A stretch of DNA of 7,780 nt. Source: an uncultured Bacillota bacterium (GTDB lineage: Bacteria; Bacillota; Clostridia; Peptostreptococcales; Anaerovoracaceae). Below are positions 1 to 5,767 of the stretch, piece by piece (position 1 is the stretch's first letter; the number at the start of each line of letters is the position of its first letter). The position numbers and the translations under genes are program-made. A model generated the notes under the pieces. That model made no database searches. It was not told the DNA's origin and saw only the letters and a list, made by a program, of their open reading frames with translations. Location of the stretch: the NCBI GenBank assembly GCA_946541435.1, contig CAMNJK010000068.1, positions 1-7,780 on the forward strand, written 5' to 3'.

Positions 1-443
1 CCGAATCTGGGCCGGGCTTCATCTCTGTATTTTGTCTGGATCTGATAGAGGTTCAGGGGCAGCTGCCGATAGGAAGAGATGTCATTTCTGACGATGTCGG
101 TAAAGATCTCTTCATGTGTGGGCCCCAGGCAGAAATCTCTGCCGTTGCGGTCCTTCAGCCGCCACAGCTCCGGTCCGTATGCATACCATCTGCCGGATTC
201 CTGCCACAGCTCCGCCGGCTGTACCGCCGACATCAGGATCTCCTGTCCGCCTGCCGCGTCCATCTCCTCCCGGACGATGTTCTCGATCTTACGCAGGGTC
301 CTGCTGCCCATGGGCATGAATCCGTAAACGCCGGATACCAGCTTGCGGATCATTCCCGTCCTGAGAAGCAGGATATGGCTCGGGATCTCAGCTTCAGTAG
401 GAACTTCTCTCAGTGTCTTCAAATGCGCTCTCGAAAGTCTCAT
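1..443 (-). CDS. proS: Prolyl-tRNA synthetase, N-terminal part (cut by window edge)
   Basis: Class II aminoacyl-tRNA synthetase that charges tRNA-Pro with proline in the cytoplasm. Only the first 147 codons are present; the gene runs off the left edge. The translation begins [20 protein letters not shown] and carries the bacterial ProS pattern: [20 protein letters not shown], then a motif 1 region around residues 42-68 ([20 protein letters not shown]), [17 protein letters not shown] and a motif 2 core [15 protein letters not shown] at the cut end. The editing insertion and anticodon-binding domain would lie outside the window. The ATG at 443 is in the ProS frame; AAGGAG at 454-459 lies 10 bases upstream. 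The gene follows ispDF by 36 bases with no terminator between, so it is probably the distal gene of the carD-yacL-ispDF-proS operon. Family assignment is firm; the full length cannot be judged. Confidence 0.95.
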   Translation of the reverse strand, partial: MRLSRAHLKTLREVPTEAEIPSHILLLRTGMIRKLVSGVYGFMPMGSRTLRKIENIVREEMDAAGGQEILMSAVQPAELWQESGRWYAYGPELWRLKDRNGRDFCLGPTHEEIFTDIVRNDISSYRQLPLNLYQIQTKYRDEARPRF

Positions 444-453
444 TGATCATAAT

Positions 454-459
454 CTCCTT
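454..459 (-). promoter_or_regulatory. Ribosome binding site of proS, placed between two possible ATG codons
   Basis: AAGGAG on the minus strand lies 10 bases before the proS ATG (443) and only 3 bases before an out-of-frame ATG (450). The proS spacing is on the long side and the other spacing is too short. The ProS frame decides the real start at 443. The ATG at 450 opens an 18-codon frame that ends inside proS. Confidence 0.6.
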
Positions 460-479
460 ATAATTGTATTGATTTATTG

Positions 480-1631
480 TTACCGGTAGATGGAACAGAT
501 GGCGTCGCAGGCGATGCCCTCTTCCCTGCCGGTGAATCCCAGTCTCTCCGTGGTGGTTGCTTTGATGTTGATGCGGCTCACGTCGATGTCCAGAGCATCC
601 GCCAGGTTTTGCCGCATCCGCTCCGTATAGGGGCGGATCTTCGGCCGCTGGCAGATCAGGGTGGCGTCGATGTTGCCGATCTGGTAATAAGCTTCTTCCA
701 GCATCCCGTGGACCTTCTGCAGAAGCCGGATGCTGGAGATGCCTTCATACTCCGGATCCGTATCCGGAAAATGCAGGCCGATGTCTCCCAGTCCCGCGGC
801 CCCCAGCAGGGCGTCCATGATCGCGTGGATCAGCACGTCCGCGTCGGAATGTCCGTCAAGCCCCCGTTCGAAGGGGATGTCCACACCGCCCAGGATGAGC
901 TTCCTGCCCTCCACCAGCCGGTGCACATCGTAGCCTGTCCCCACCCGGTTCTCCATGGGCAGGTCTTCCTTGGTGGTGATCTTGATGTTCTGATACTCAC
1001 CGTCCACGATGGCGACCCTGGCGCCGGCGTGCTCCACGATGGCAGCGTCGTCCGTGCCGAAGAAGCTCTCATCGTAAGCCTTCTCATAGGCGTCGATCAG
1101 CAGGGATTTCCGGAACCCCTGGGGGGTCTGGACGGAATAGTATTCACTGCGGTCCACGCTTTCGCTGTCCTCCATGTCGGGGCTCTGCCTGCGGACGCTG
1201 TTCTTCATGGCCACGCAGGCCACCCCCGCGCCGGTCTCCGCCGTGGCCCGCAGCACATTGCGCACCACTTCTTCACTGATGAAAGGCCTGGCCGCGTCGT
1301 GGATCAGAACGTATTCCACGCCGGGTCTGCGCCGGTTCATCTCCTGCAGGGCGTTGTACACCGAATCCTGCCGTTCCTTGCCGCCGGCGATCACATCCTC
1401 CACCTTCGCGAACGAATGCTGGGCGATCAGTCCGGAGCAGAAATCCAGGTATTCCTCGCTGGCGACCACAAAAATGTGATCCACTTCGTCCATCCGGTCA
1501 AAGACCTTCATGGCCTTGATGATCACCGGCTGCCCGCCGATCTTGAGATACTGTTTGGGGACAGCGGTTCCCAGCCGGGTCCCCCGTCCTGCCGCCGCGA
1601 TGATGACGGCCACTCGTCTGCCATTGTACAT
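480..1631 (-). CDS. ispDF: Bifunctional IspD/IspF: MEP cytidylyltransferase and MECDP synthase
   Basis: Two enzymes of the MEP isoprenoid pathway in one 383-residue cytoplasmic protein. The N-terminal IspD part (about 1-225) joins CTP and methylerythritol 4-phosphate. It shows [12 protein letters not shown] with PKQYL (10-29), [13 protein letters not shown] (83-95), LIHDAARPF (109-117), TPQGF (169-173) and [11 protein letters not shown] (193-203). The C-terminal IspF part (about 226-383) forms the cyclodiphosphate. It shows GTGYDVHR with metal ligands D235 and H237, [11 protein letters not shown] with H269, and the conserved [18 protein letters not shown] (357-374). IspE, which acts between them, is not in the window. 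The ATG at 1631 follows AGGAG with 7 bases spacing. The domains are joined with almost no linker, and Met226 sits exactly at the IspF start with AAGGAA 9 bases upstream (966-971), so separate IspF translation is possible. It follows yacL by 72 bases and precedes proS by 36. Confidence 0.96.
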   Translation of the reverse strand: MYNGRRVAVIIAAAGRGTRLGTAVPKQYLKIGGQPVIIKAMKVFDRMDEVDHIFVVASEEYLDFCSGLIAQHSFAKVEDVIAGGKERQDSVYNALQEMNRRRPGVEYVLIHDAARPFISEEVVRNVLRATAETGAGVACVAMKNSVRRQSPDMEDSESVDRSEYYSVQTPQGFRKSLLIDAYEKAYDESFFGTDDAAIVEHAGARVAIVDGEYQNIKITTKEDLPMENRVGTGYDVHRLVEGRKLILGGVDIPFERGLDGHSDADVLIHAIMDALLGAAGLGDIGLHFPDTDPEYEGISSIRLLQKVHGMLEEAYYQIGNIDATLICQRPKIRPYTERMRQNLADALDIDVSRINIKATTTERLGFTGREEGIACDAICSIYR

Positions 1632-1653
1632 GTCGCGTCTCCTGTGTTCCTGT

Positions 1654-1701
1654 GCAAAGGCTGGTCAGTCCTTGCTGCCGCAGCGCCCGGCCAGCCTTTG
1701 C
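1654..1701 (-). repeat. Perfect 11-base inverted repeat between yacL and ispDF
   Basis: GCAAAGGCTGG (1654-1664) and CCAGCCTTTGC (1691-1701) are exact reverse complements. The 26-base loop holds a smaller stem, GCTG/CAGC (1674-1677 and 1681-1684). In the minus-strand mRNA the hairpin starts two bases after the yacL TAG and ends shortly before the ispDF AGGAG site. Neither flank has a T-tract, so it is not a standard intrinsic terminator. I infer an intercistronic RNA structure that may affect processing, 3' end stability of the upstream message, or ispDF translation. Confidence 0.75.
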
Positions 1702-1703
1702 GG

Positions 1704-2813
1704 CTACTTATCTCCTGACGGTTTCGCGAAGATCATTCGGCCGGCGGTGGTCTGCAGGACGCTGGTCACCGTCACCTTGATGGTCTGTCCGATAAACCTT
1801 CTGCCGTCCTCCACCACGATCATGGTACCGTCATCCAGGTAAGCCACCGCCTGGTTGCGCTCCTTGCCTTCCTTGACCAGGGAGATGATCATCTCCTCTC
1901 CCGGGAGCACCACAGGCTTCAGGGTGTTGGCCAGCTCGTTGATGTTCAGCACCGGCACGCCCTTGATGGACGCCACCTTGTTCAGGTTGAAGTCATTGGT
2001 CACCACTTTGCCGTTCATATTCTGCGCCAGCTTCAGCAGTTTGATATCCACCTCCGGGATCTCCTCCAGGGATTTGTCCTCGGCGGTGCTGTAGATCTCA
2101 ACACCGTATTCCGCCCGGATCCGGTTCAGGATGTCCAGTCCGCGCCTGCCCCGGTTCCGCTTCAGCGAATCCGAGGAATCGGCCACGTGCTGCAGCTCCA
2201 CCAGAACGAATTCCGGGATGATGATCGGGCCTTCCAGGAAACCGGTCTTCATGATGTCGAAGATCCGCCCGTCGATGATGACGCTGGTGTCCAGGATCTT
2301 CGGCGCCGTGTCCGATTTGGCTTTTCCGCCTCTGCCCGGCACCGTCACCCTGCGGGCCGCCAGCAGGGCGTCCCGGATCTCCTTGCCACGGCTGGTAGCG
2401 ATGATGACACCCAGCGATCCCAGGATCAGATAGGTGATGATATTGAGGATCACCTGCAGGATCGGGATGGTGACACCTTCGTACAGGCCGGACATAAGAT
2501 AGGCGATGATCAGTCCCACGATGAGTCCGACGGACGTGGTGATGAGGTCATTGGTGGACGTTTTCTTCAGGTCGGATTCAATGTTCACCGCTGCCTTCCG
2601 GCCCTGTCTTGTGAAGACCGGGGTAAGTTTATAAAAAATAATTCCGAAAATAATTGCTATGATCGCAACAACGAACAGCTCTTCCGTCGCCGACAGATGA
2701 TCATCCAGGTCATATCCCTGTGTGGCCATGATATATGCCGCCAGCTGATATGCGCCGTAACCGATGATCATACCGATGACCGTAAATACTACATTCCAGA
2801 GTTTCTTCAGCAT
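1704..2813 (-). CDS. yacL: YacL-type membrane protein with PIN and TRAM domains
   Basis: A 369-residue protein of the widespread Firmicute YacL family: four N-terminal membrane helices, a PIN nuclease-like domain and a C-terminal TRAM domain. The helices are near residues 7-29, 45-62, 90-110 and 118-139. The PIN domain (about 171-290) begins KILDTSVIIDGR and has candidate metal-binding acidic residues D175, E206, D256 and D274 (in VTNDFNLNKVA). The TRAM domain (about 301-364) covers PGEEMIISLVKEGKERNQAV through IGQTIKVTVTSVLQT and is a predicted RNA-binding fold. The acidic set suggests a metal-dependent RNase held at the membrane, but the substrate of this family is not settled as far as I know. 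The ATG at 2813 has a near-perfect AGGAGGTGA upstream (2820-2828). In B. subtilis yacL sits next to disA and ispD; here it keeps the ispD side but follows carD by 84 bases. Confidence 0.93.
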   Translation of the reverse strand: MLKKLWNVVFTVIGMIIGYGAYQLAAYIMATQGYDLDDHLSATEELFVVAIIAIIFGIIFYKLTPVFTRQGRKAAVNIESDLKKTSTNDLITTSVGLIVGLIIAYLMSGLYEGVTIPILQVILNIITYLILGSLGVIIATSRGKEIRDALLAARRVTVPGRGGKAKSDTAPKILDTSVIIDGRIFDIMKTGFLEGPIIIPEFVLVELQHVADSSDSLKRNRGRRGLDILNRIRAEYGVEIYSTAEDKSLEEIPEVDIKLLKLAQNMNGKVVTNDFNLNKVASIKGVPVLNINELANTLKPVVLPGEEMIISLVKEGKERNQAVAYLDDGTMIVVEDGRRFIGQTIKVTVTSVLQTTAGRMIFAKPSGDK

Positions 2814-2833
2814 TCTTTCTCACCTCCTTTCCT

Positions 2834-2877
2834 CTGAGATGCCGCGGCGAAGCCGCCGCGGGCAGACTCAGTTTTTT
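2834..2877 (+). terminator. Intrinsic terminator on the plus strand, antisense to the flanking genes
   Basis: The core is CCGCGGCG (2842-2849), loop AAGC, CGCCGCGG (2854-2861), a perfect 8-base GC stem. TG/CA pairs extend it with one bulged G, and an outer CTGAG (2834-2838) pairs with CTCAG (2867-2871). Six Ts follow directly (2872-2877), but only on the plus strand. carD and yacL on either side are both read from the minus strand, where the hairpin is followed by AGAGGAAAGGAGG rather than a T-tract. It therefore looks like a terminator of antisense transcription; on the minus strand it would be only a hairpin just ahead of the yacL ribosome binding site. Confidence 0.75.
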
Positions 2878-2897
2878 CTGATTTTATGAAGCGCTTC

Positions 2898-3371
2898 TCA
2901 GATCGCGTCTTCGATCATCTTCCGGGCCTCCTGCTCATCAATATTAAGGACGAGCATGATCTCGCTCTGAAGGATCTTCCTGACGTTGGTCAGCATCTTC
3001 TTCTCACCGGCAGATAGCCGGTTCTCTCTGTCGATACGTGTCAGATTCCGGACGATCTCAGCCACCAGCTCTATATTGCCGGTCTTGATCTTCTCCATGT
3101 TCTCACGGTATCTCTTGTTCCAGTTTCCCGTCATTCGGGTCGAGTCCTGTTTCAGGATCTCCACGGCCGCGCGGATATCTTCTTCAGATACGATCGGCCG
3201 GACACCGATGGCTTCACAATTGTCCACCGGGATCATGACTTTCATGTCCCCGCAGGGTACGTGCAGGATGTAATAATCCTTGACGCTGCCCAGTATTTCC
3301 CTTTTTTCGATTTCTTTGATGATCCCCGCCCCGTGCATCGGGTAAAGGATCTTATCGCCAACCTGGTACAT
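2898..3371 (-). CDS. carD: CarD/CdnL-family RNA polymerase-binding regulator
   Basis: A 157-residue cytoplasmic protein of the CarD/CdnL/TRCF family, which binds the RNA polymerase beta subunit and, in the members studied, stabilises promoter open complexes. The N-terminal Tudor-like polymerase-interaction domain (about 1-60) starts MYQVGDKILYPMHGAGIIKE and continues through YYILHVPCGDMKVMIPVDN. The C-terminal half (about 63-157) is helical and charged, with WNKRYRENMEKIKTGNIELV near 84-103, the usual DNA-contacting region of the family. I chose the ATG at 3371 rather than the upstream in-frame GTG at 3401: AGGAGG lies 6 bases before it, the family motif begins right there, and the predicted transcript starts near 3406, too close to 3401. 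It is the first gene of the minus-strand operon. Which promoters it controls cannot be read from sequence. Confidence 0.93.
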   Translation of the reverse strand: MYQVGDKILYPMHGAGIIKEIEKREILGSVKDYYILHVPCGDMKVMIPVDNCEAIGVRPIVSEEDIRAAVEILKQDSTRMTGNWNKRYRENMEKIKTGNIELVAEIVRNLTRIDRENRLSAGEKKMLTNVRKILQSEIMLVLNIDEQEARKMIEDAI

Positions 3372-3377
3372 CGTTTT

Positions 3378-3383
3378 CCTCCT
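3378..3383 (-). promoter_or_regulatory. carD ribosome binding site
   Basis: AGGAGG on the minus strand, 6 bases before the ATG at 3371. It decides the carD start against the GTG at 3401, which has no comparable site. Confidence 0.85.
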
Positions 3384-3412
3384 GCTCTGTCTAAGGGTCA
3401 CAGTTATGATAT

Positions 3413-3421
3413 ATTATACCA
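3413..3421 (-). promoter_or_regulatory. Extended -10 promoter of the carD operon
   Basis: On the minus strand this reads TGGTATAAT: a consensus -10 hexamer (3413-3418) with the TGn extension. No good -35 hexamer is found at 16-18 bases spacing; TTGTCC is present but at about 20. The transcript would start near 3406 and give a leader of about 35 bases carrying the carD ribosome binding site. Confidence 0.75.
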
Positions 3422-3466
3422 CATCTCAAACCGGTCAGGGACAACAATTTTCAAGCCTCCAGGCCT

Positions 3467-3495
3467 CCGTGGGGACACAGATTTTCTCCCCACGG
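3467..3495. repeat. Inverted repeat between the divergent promoters, candidate operator
   Basis: CCGTGGGG (3467-3474) and CCCCACGG (3488-3495) are perfect 8-base arms around a 13-base AT-rich centre. The right arm covers the expected -35 position (about 3488-3493) of the plus-strand promoter, and the whole element lies about 60-90 bases upstream of the carD start. Neither side has a T-tract. A short direct repeat of GCCTCC (3455-3460 and 3463-3468, 8-base period) abuts and slightly overlaps the left arm. An operator for the adjacent response regulator or another factor is an inference from position only. Confidence 0.55.
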
Positions 3496-3507
3496 CCGGG
3501 CGGATTA

Positions 3508-3516
3508 TGGTATGAT
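3508..3516 (+). promoter_or_regulatory. Extended -10 promoter of the two-component/radA operon
   Basis: TGGTATGAT gives a TATGAT hexamer (3511-3516) with TGn extension. No recognisable -35 lies 16-18 bases upstream, where the arm of an inverted repeat is found instead. The start would fall near 3523, leaving a leader of about 120 bases before the response regulator ATG at 3645. Confidence 0.65.
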
Positions 3517-3540
3517 ATGGAAGACAATGGAACACCACCT

Positions 3541-3580
3541 GTTGACCACAAAACGTTCACATAGCTGTGGTAACCTTTTT
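3541..3580 (+). promoter_or_regulatory. Leader hairpin followed by five Ts, possible attenuator
   Basis: GTTGACCACA (3541-3550) pairs with TGTGGTAAC (3566-3574), nine base pairs with one bulged G at 3544 and a 15-base loop. CTTTTT (3575-3580) follows. Inside the loop GTTCACA (3555-3561) can pair with the same right arm, giving a smaller hairpin CACA-TAGC-TGTG with GTT/AAC outside. Two exclusive pairings ahead of a T-run resemble a transcription attenuator. The stem is only moderately GC-rich and the T-run is short, so termination may be weak or absent. Confidence 0.4.
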
Positions 3581-3581
3581 G

Positions 3582-3604
3582 ATACATAGAACCATACATA
3601 GAAC
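3582..3604 (+). repeat. Tandem 11-base direct repeat in the response regulator leader
   Basis: ATACATAGAAC occurs at 3582-3592 and again at 3594-3604, identical and separated by a single C (12-base period). The core ACATAG also occurs at 3559-3564 inside the upstream hairpin loop. OmpR-family regulators often bind tandem direct repeats with about one-turn spacing, so autoregulation is possible, but the site lies downstream of the predicted start. An A/G-rich unstructured run follows (3605-3635) up to AGGAG at 3631-3635, 9 bases before the ATG. Confidence 0.6.
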
Positions 3605-3644
3605 AAAACGAAAAAAGAAGAAGAAATAAAAGGAGAATACGATA

Positions 3645-4316
3645 ATGGCGAAGATACTTGTTGCGGACGACGAACAGAAGATCCGGGAGGTCATCCGGGA
3701 ATACTCCGAGTTCAACGGACACGAGGTCACCGAGGCGGCCGACGGCATGGCTGCAGTGGGCCTCTGCAAAATGAACGATTTCGATCTGGTCATCATGGAC
3801 ATCATGATGCCGAAGCTGGACGGCTACTCCGCCTGCAAGGAGATCCGCAAGATCAGCGACGTGCCCATCATCATGCTCTCCGCCAGAAGCGAGGAATACG
3901 ACAAACTGTTCGGATTCGAGCTGGGCATCGACGACTACGTGGTCAAGCCCTTCAGCCCCAAGGAACTGATGGCCCGGGTGAACGCCGTGCTCTCCAGACG
4001 CAGCGCCTCCCAGCCCCAGCAGCCCCAGACCATGAAATTCGAGGGTCTGGAGATCAACATCCCCGCCCGCACCGTCACCATCGACGGAGAAAAGGTGGAG
4101 CTGACCCCCAAGGAATATGACCTGCTTTTCTATCTGGTGGAGAACAAGAACATCGCCCTGTCCCGCGACAAACTCCTGTCCGACATCTGGGGATATGATT
4201 TCTTCGGCGATGACCGGACCATCGATACGCATATCAAGAATCTGAGAAACAATCTCGGCAAATACCGGGATTACATCGTGACGCTCCGGGGGGTGGGATA
4301 CAAATTTGAAGCTTAA
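3645..4316 (+). CDS. OmpR/PhoB-family response regulator
   Basis: A 223-residue cytoplasmic DNA-binding regulator, partner of the sensor kinase that follows. The receiver domain (about 1-118) has the acidic pair D8 and D9, the phosphoacceptor D52 in LVIMDIMMPKLDG, S79 in IIMLSARS and K101 in DDYVVKPFSPKEL, all as in active receivers. A linker rich in Ser, Gln and Pro (about 120-129) leads to a winged-helix effector (about 130-223) with VELTPKEYDLLFYLVENKN, the recognition-helix region DDRTIDTHIKNLRNNLGK and the wing end TLRGVGYKFEA. AGGAG at 3631-3635 supports the ATG at 3645. The gene opens a plus-strand operon with the kinase and radA and is preceded by an extended -10 promoter and a structured leader. 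Target genes and signal are unknown; sequence alone does not allow a name such as phoP or walR. Confidence 0.95.
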   Translation: MAKILVADDEQKIREVIREYSEFNGHEVTEAADGMAAVGLCKMNDFDLVIMDIMMPKLDGYSACKEIRKISDVPIIMLSARSEEYDKLFGFELGIDDYVVKPFSPKELMARVNAVLSRRSASQPQQPQTMKFEGLEINIPARTVTIDGEKVELTPKEYDLLFYLVENKNIALSRDKLLSDIWGYDFFGDDRTIDTHIKNLRNNLGKYRDYIVTLRGVGYKFEA

Positions 4317-5766
4317 ACCGGATTTCAAGAGCATCAAATTCAAAACCTTCATGTACTTTGTCCTTTTCGCGGGATTCCTGATGCTGCTTCTGTGGACCCT
4401 GCAGGTTCTGTTTCTGAACAACTTCTACGGGATCATGAAGAGCAATCAGACCCAGACCGTGGCCCAGGAACTGCAGGAATCCTTCCGGGAAAACGACGAG
4501 ACAGATTTCATGGAAGATGTGAACGATCTTTCGCGTTCCTACGACCTCGATATTTTTGTTGTCTATTACACCGGCGGCACCCCCATGCTGGTCTACACCC
4601 CCACCGGAGAAGGGGTGAAGCAGTCCTATGTGAAGTCCATCCATTCCATGTATTCCGACATCATCGAGTCCGGCGGCGAGGACGCCCAGATCTCTCCGGG
4701 GACCATCTCCAAGAAGATCTTCGCCTACGGCACTGTGCTGAATCCGGAAGACAGCGGTGTGGATTTCGAGAACGCCAGTGTGCTCTATATCTTCTCGCCG
4801 CTGCGCCCGGTCACTTCCACGGTCCGCATCATGATCACCATCCTGATCTATGTCTCCATCATCTCCCTGATCCTGGCCTGCCTCATGTCCTTCTACCTGT
4901 CCGGCCGCATCACCCGACCGATCCGGAAGATCACAGCATCCGCGGAAAGGCTGGCCCACGGCGAGTACGGCATCGTGTTCAAGGGCGGCCACTATACAGA
5001 GATCAACAATCTGGCGGATACGCTGACCGACGCCTCCATCAAGCTGGAGAAGTCGGACCTGCTGCAAAAAGACCTGATCGCCAATGTTTCCCACGACCTT
5101 CGCACCCCCCTGACCATGATCCGCTCCTATGCGGAAATGATCCGGGACATCTCCGGTGACAATCCGGTCAAGCGTGATGAACATCTGCAGGTCATCATCG
5201 ACGAATCCCACCGGCTCAATGATCTGGTGGATGACCTGCTGGCCGTCTCCCGGCTCCAGTCGGGCAAGATGACCATCGAACCCACGGAGTTCAGCATCAC
5301 CGAGGCGGTCCGGAGCATCGTCAGCACCTACCGCGTCCTGGAGGTGGAGGAAGGCTTCGTCTTCAACGTTGACTGCCCCGCCGACTATATCGTCCGGGGC
5401 GACGAAGAGAAGCTGAAACAGGTCATCTCCAACCTGGTGACCAACGCCATGAAGTTCTGCGGCGAAGACCGGCAGGTCAACATTTCGGTCCTTCGCAAAG
5501 GCAGGTCAGTCCGTGTTTCCGTAGAGGATCACGGTCCCGGCATCGCCCAGGAGGACCTGGAGCATATCTGGGAAAGATACTACCGCGCCAGCTCCAACAC
5601 CGTCCGCACCAAAGAAGGTTCCGGCCTGGGTCTCTCCATCGTCAAGGAGATCCTGACCCTGCACAAGGCGGACTTCGGCGTGGACAGCACCCTGGGCCAG
5701 GGTTCCGTATTCTGGTTCGAGGTGGAACTGGTCCGGACGGATACCATAAAGCAGGAGGATCGCTGA
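4306..5766 (+). CDS. HAMP-domain sensor histidine kinase
   Basis: A 486-residue membrane kinase that should phosphorylate D52 of the upstream regulator. The start is TTG at 4306, overlapping the end of the regulator by 11 bases in another frame, which implies translational coupling; the basic MKLKPDFKSIKFK stretch before the first helix favours it over the ATG at 4351. Order of parts: membrane helix about 15-38, extracytoplasmic sensor region about 39-173, second helix about 174-198, HAMP about 199-250, the dimerisation/phosphoacceptor motif VSHDLRTPL with H263, then the ATPase domain with N380 in the N box, DHGPGI (G1, 408-413), WERYYR (423-427 region) and GSGLGLSIVKEI (G2, 438-449). All catalytic motifs look intact. 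The sensor region of about 135 residues has no fold I recognise. The gene ends one base before the radA ATG, and the radA ribosome binding site AGGAGG lies inside its last codons. Confidence 0.95.
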   Translation: MKLKPDFKSIKFKTFMYFVLFAGFLMLLLWTLQVLFLNNFYGIMKSNQTQTVAQELQESFRENDETDFMEDVNDLSRSYDLDIFVVYYTGGTPMLVYTPTGEGVKQSYVKSIHSMYSDIIESGGEDAQISPGTISKKIFAYGTVLNPEDSGVDFENASVLYIFSPLRPVTSTVRIMITILIYVSIISLILACLMSFYLSGRITRPIRKITASAERLAHGEYGIVFKGGHYTEINNLADTLTDASIKLEKSDLLQKDLIANVSHDLRTPLTMIRSYAEMIRDISGDNPVKRDEHLQVIIDESHRLNDLVDDLLAVSRLQSGKMTIEPTEFSITEAVRSIVSTYRVLEVEEGFVFNVDCPADYIVRGDEEKLKQVISNLVTNAMKFCGEDRQVNISVLRKGRSVRVSVEDHGPGIAQEDLEHIWERYYRASSNTVRTKEGSGLGLSIVKEILTLHKADFGVDSTLGQGSVFWFEVELVRTDTIKQEDR

Positions 5767-5767
5767 C

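Noticed and set aside
477..1718. 413-codon plus-strand open frame opposite ispDF
   Set aside because: Rich in His, Val, Asp and Pro with no recognisable domain; it is the mirror of the well-supported ispDF coding strand in GC-rich DNA.
2187..2837. 216-codon plus-strand open frame opposite yacL, ending near the plus-strand terminator
   Set aside because: It ends at the start of the hairpin, which made it worth a look, but the protein is low-complexity and Asp/Arg/Gln-rich, and yacL is clearly the real gene.
2888..2897. Palindrome GAAGCGCTTC just after the carD stop
   Set aside because: A 10-base palindrome with no loop or T-tract; too short to claim as a site.
3372..3401. Ten-residue N-terminal extension of carD from a GTG at 3401
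   Set aside because: No ribosome binding site, about five bases from the predicted transcript start, and not part of the family domain; the ATG at 3371 has AGGAGG.
3542..3576. TTGACC at 3542-3547 as a -35 box of a second regulator promoter
   Set aside because: No acceptable -10 hexamer at 16-18 bases; the segment is better explained as the left arm of the leader hairpin.
3435..4421. 328-codon minus-strand open frame across the response regulator and the divergent promoter region
   Set aside because: Its middle is a His/Val/Asp-rich shadow of the regulator, and it would run through both promoters and the leader.
4234..5211. 325-codon minus-strand open frame opposite the histidine kinase
   Set aside because: Composition is typical of an antisense frame, with no motif; the kinase motifs are intact on the other strand.
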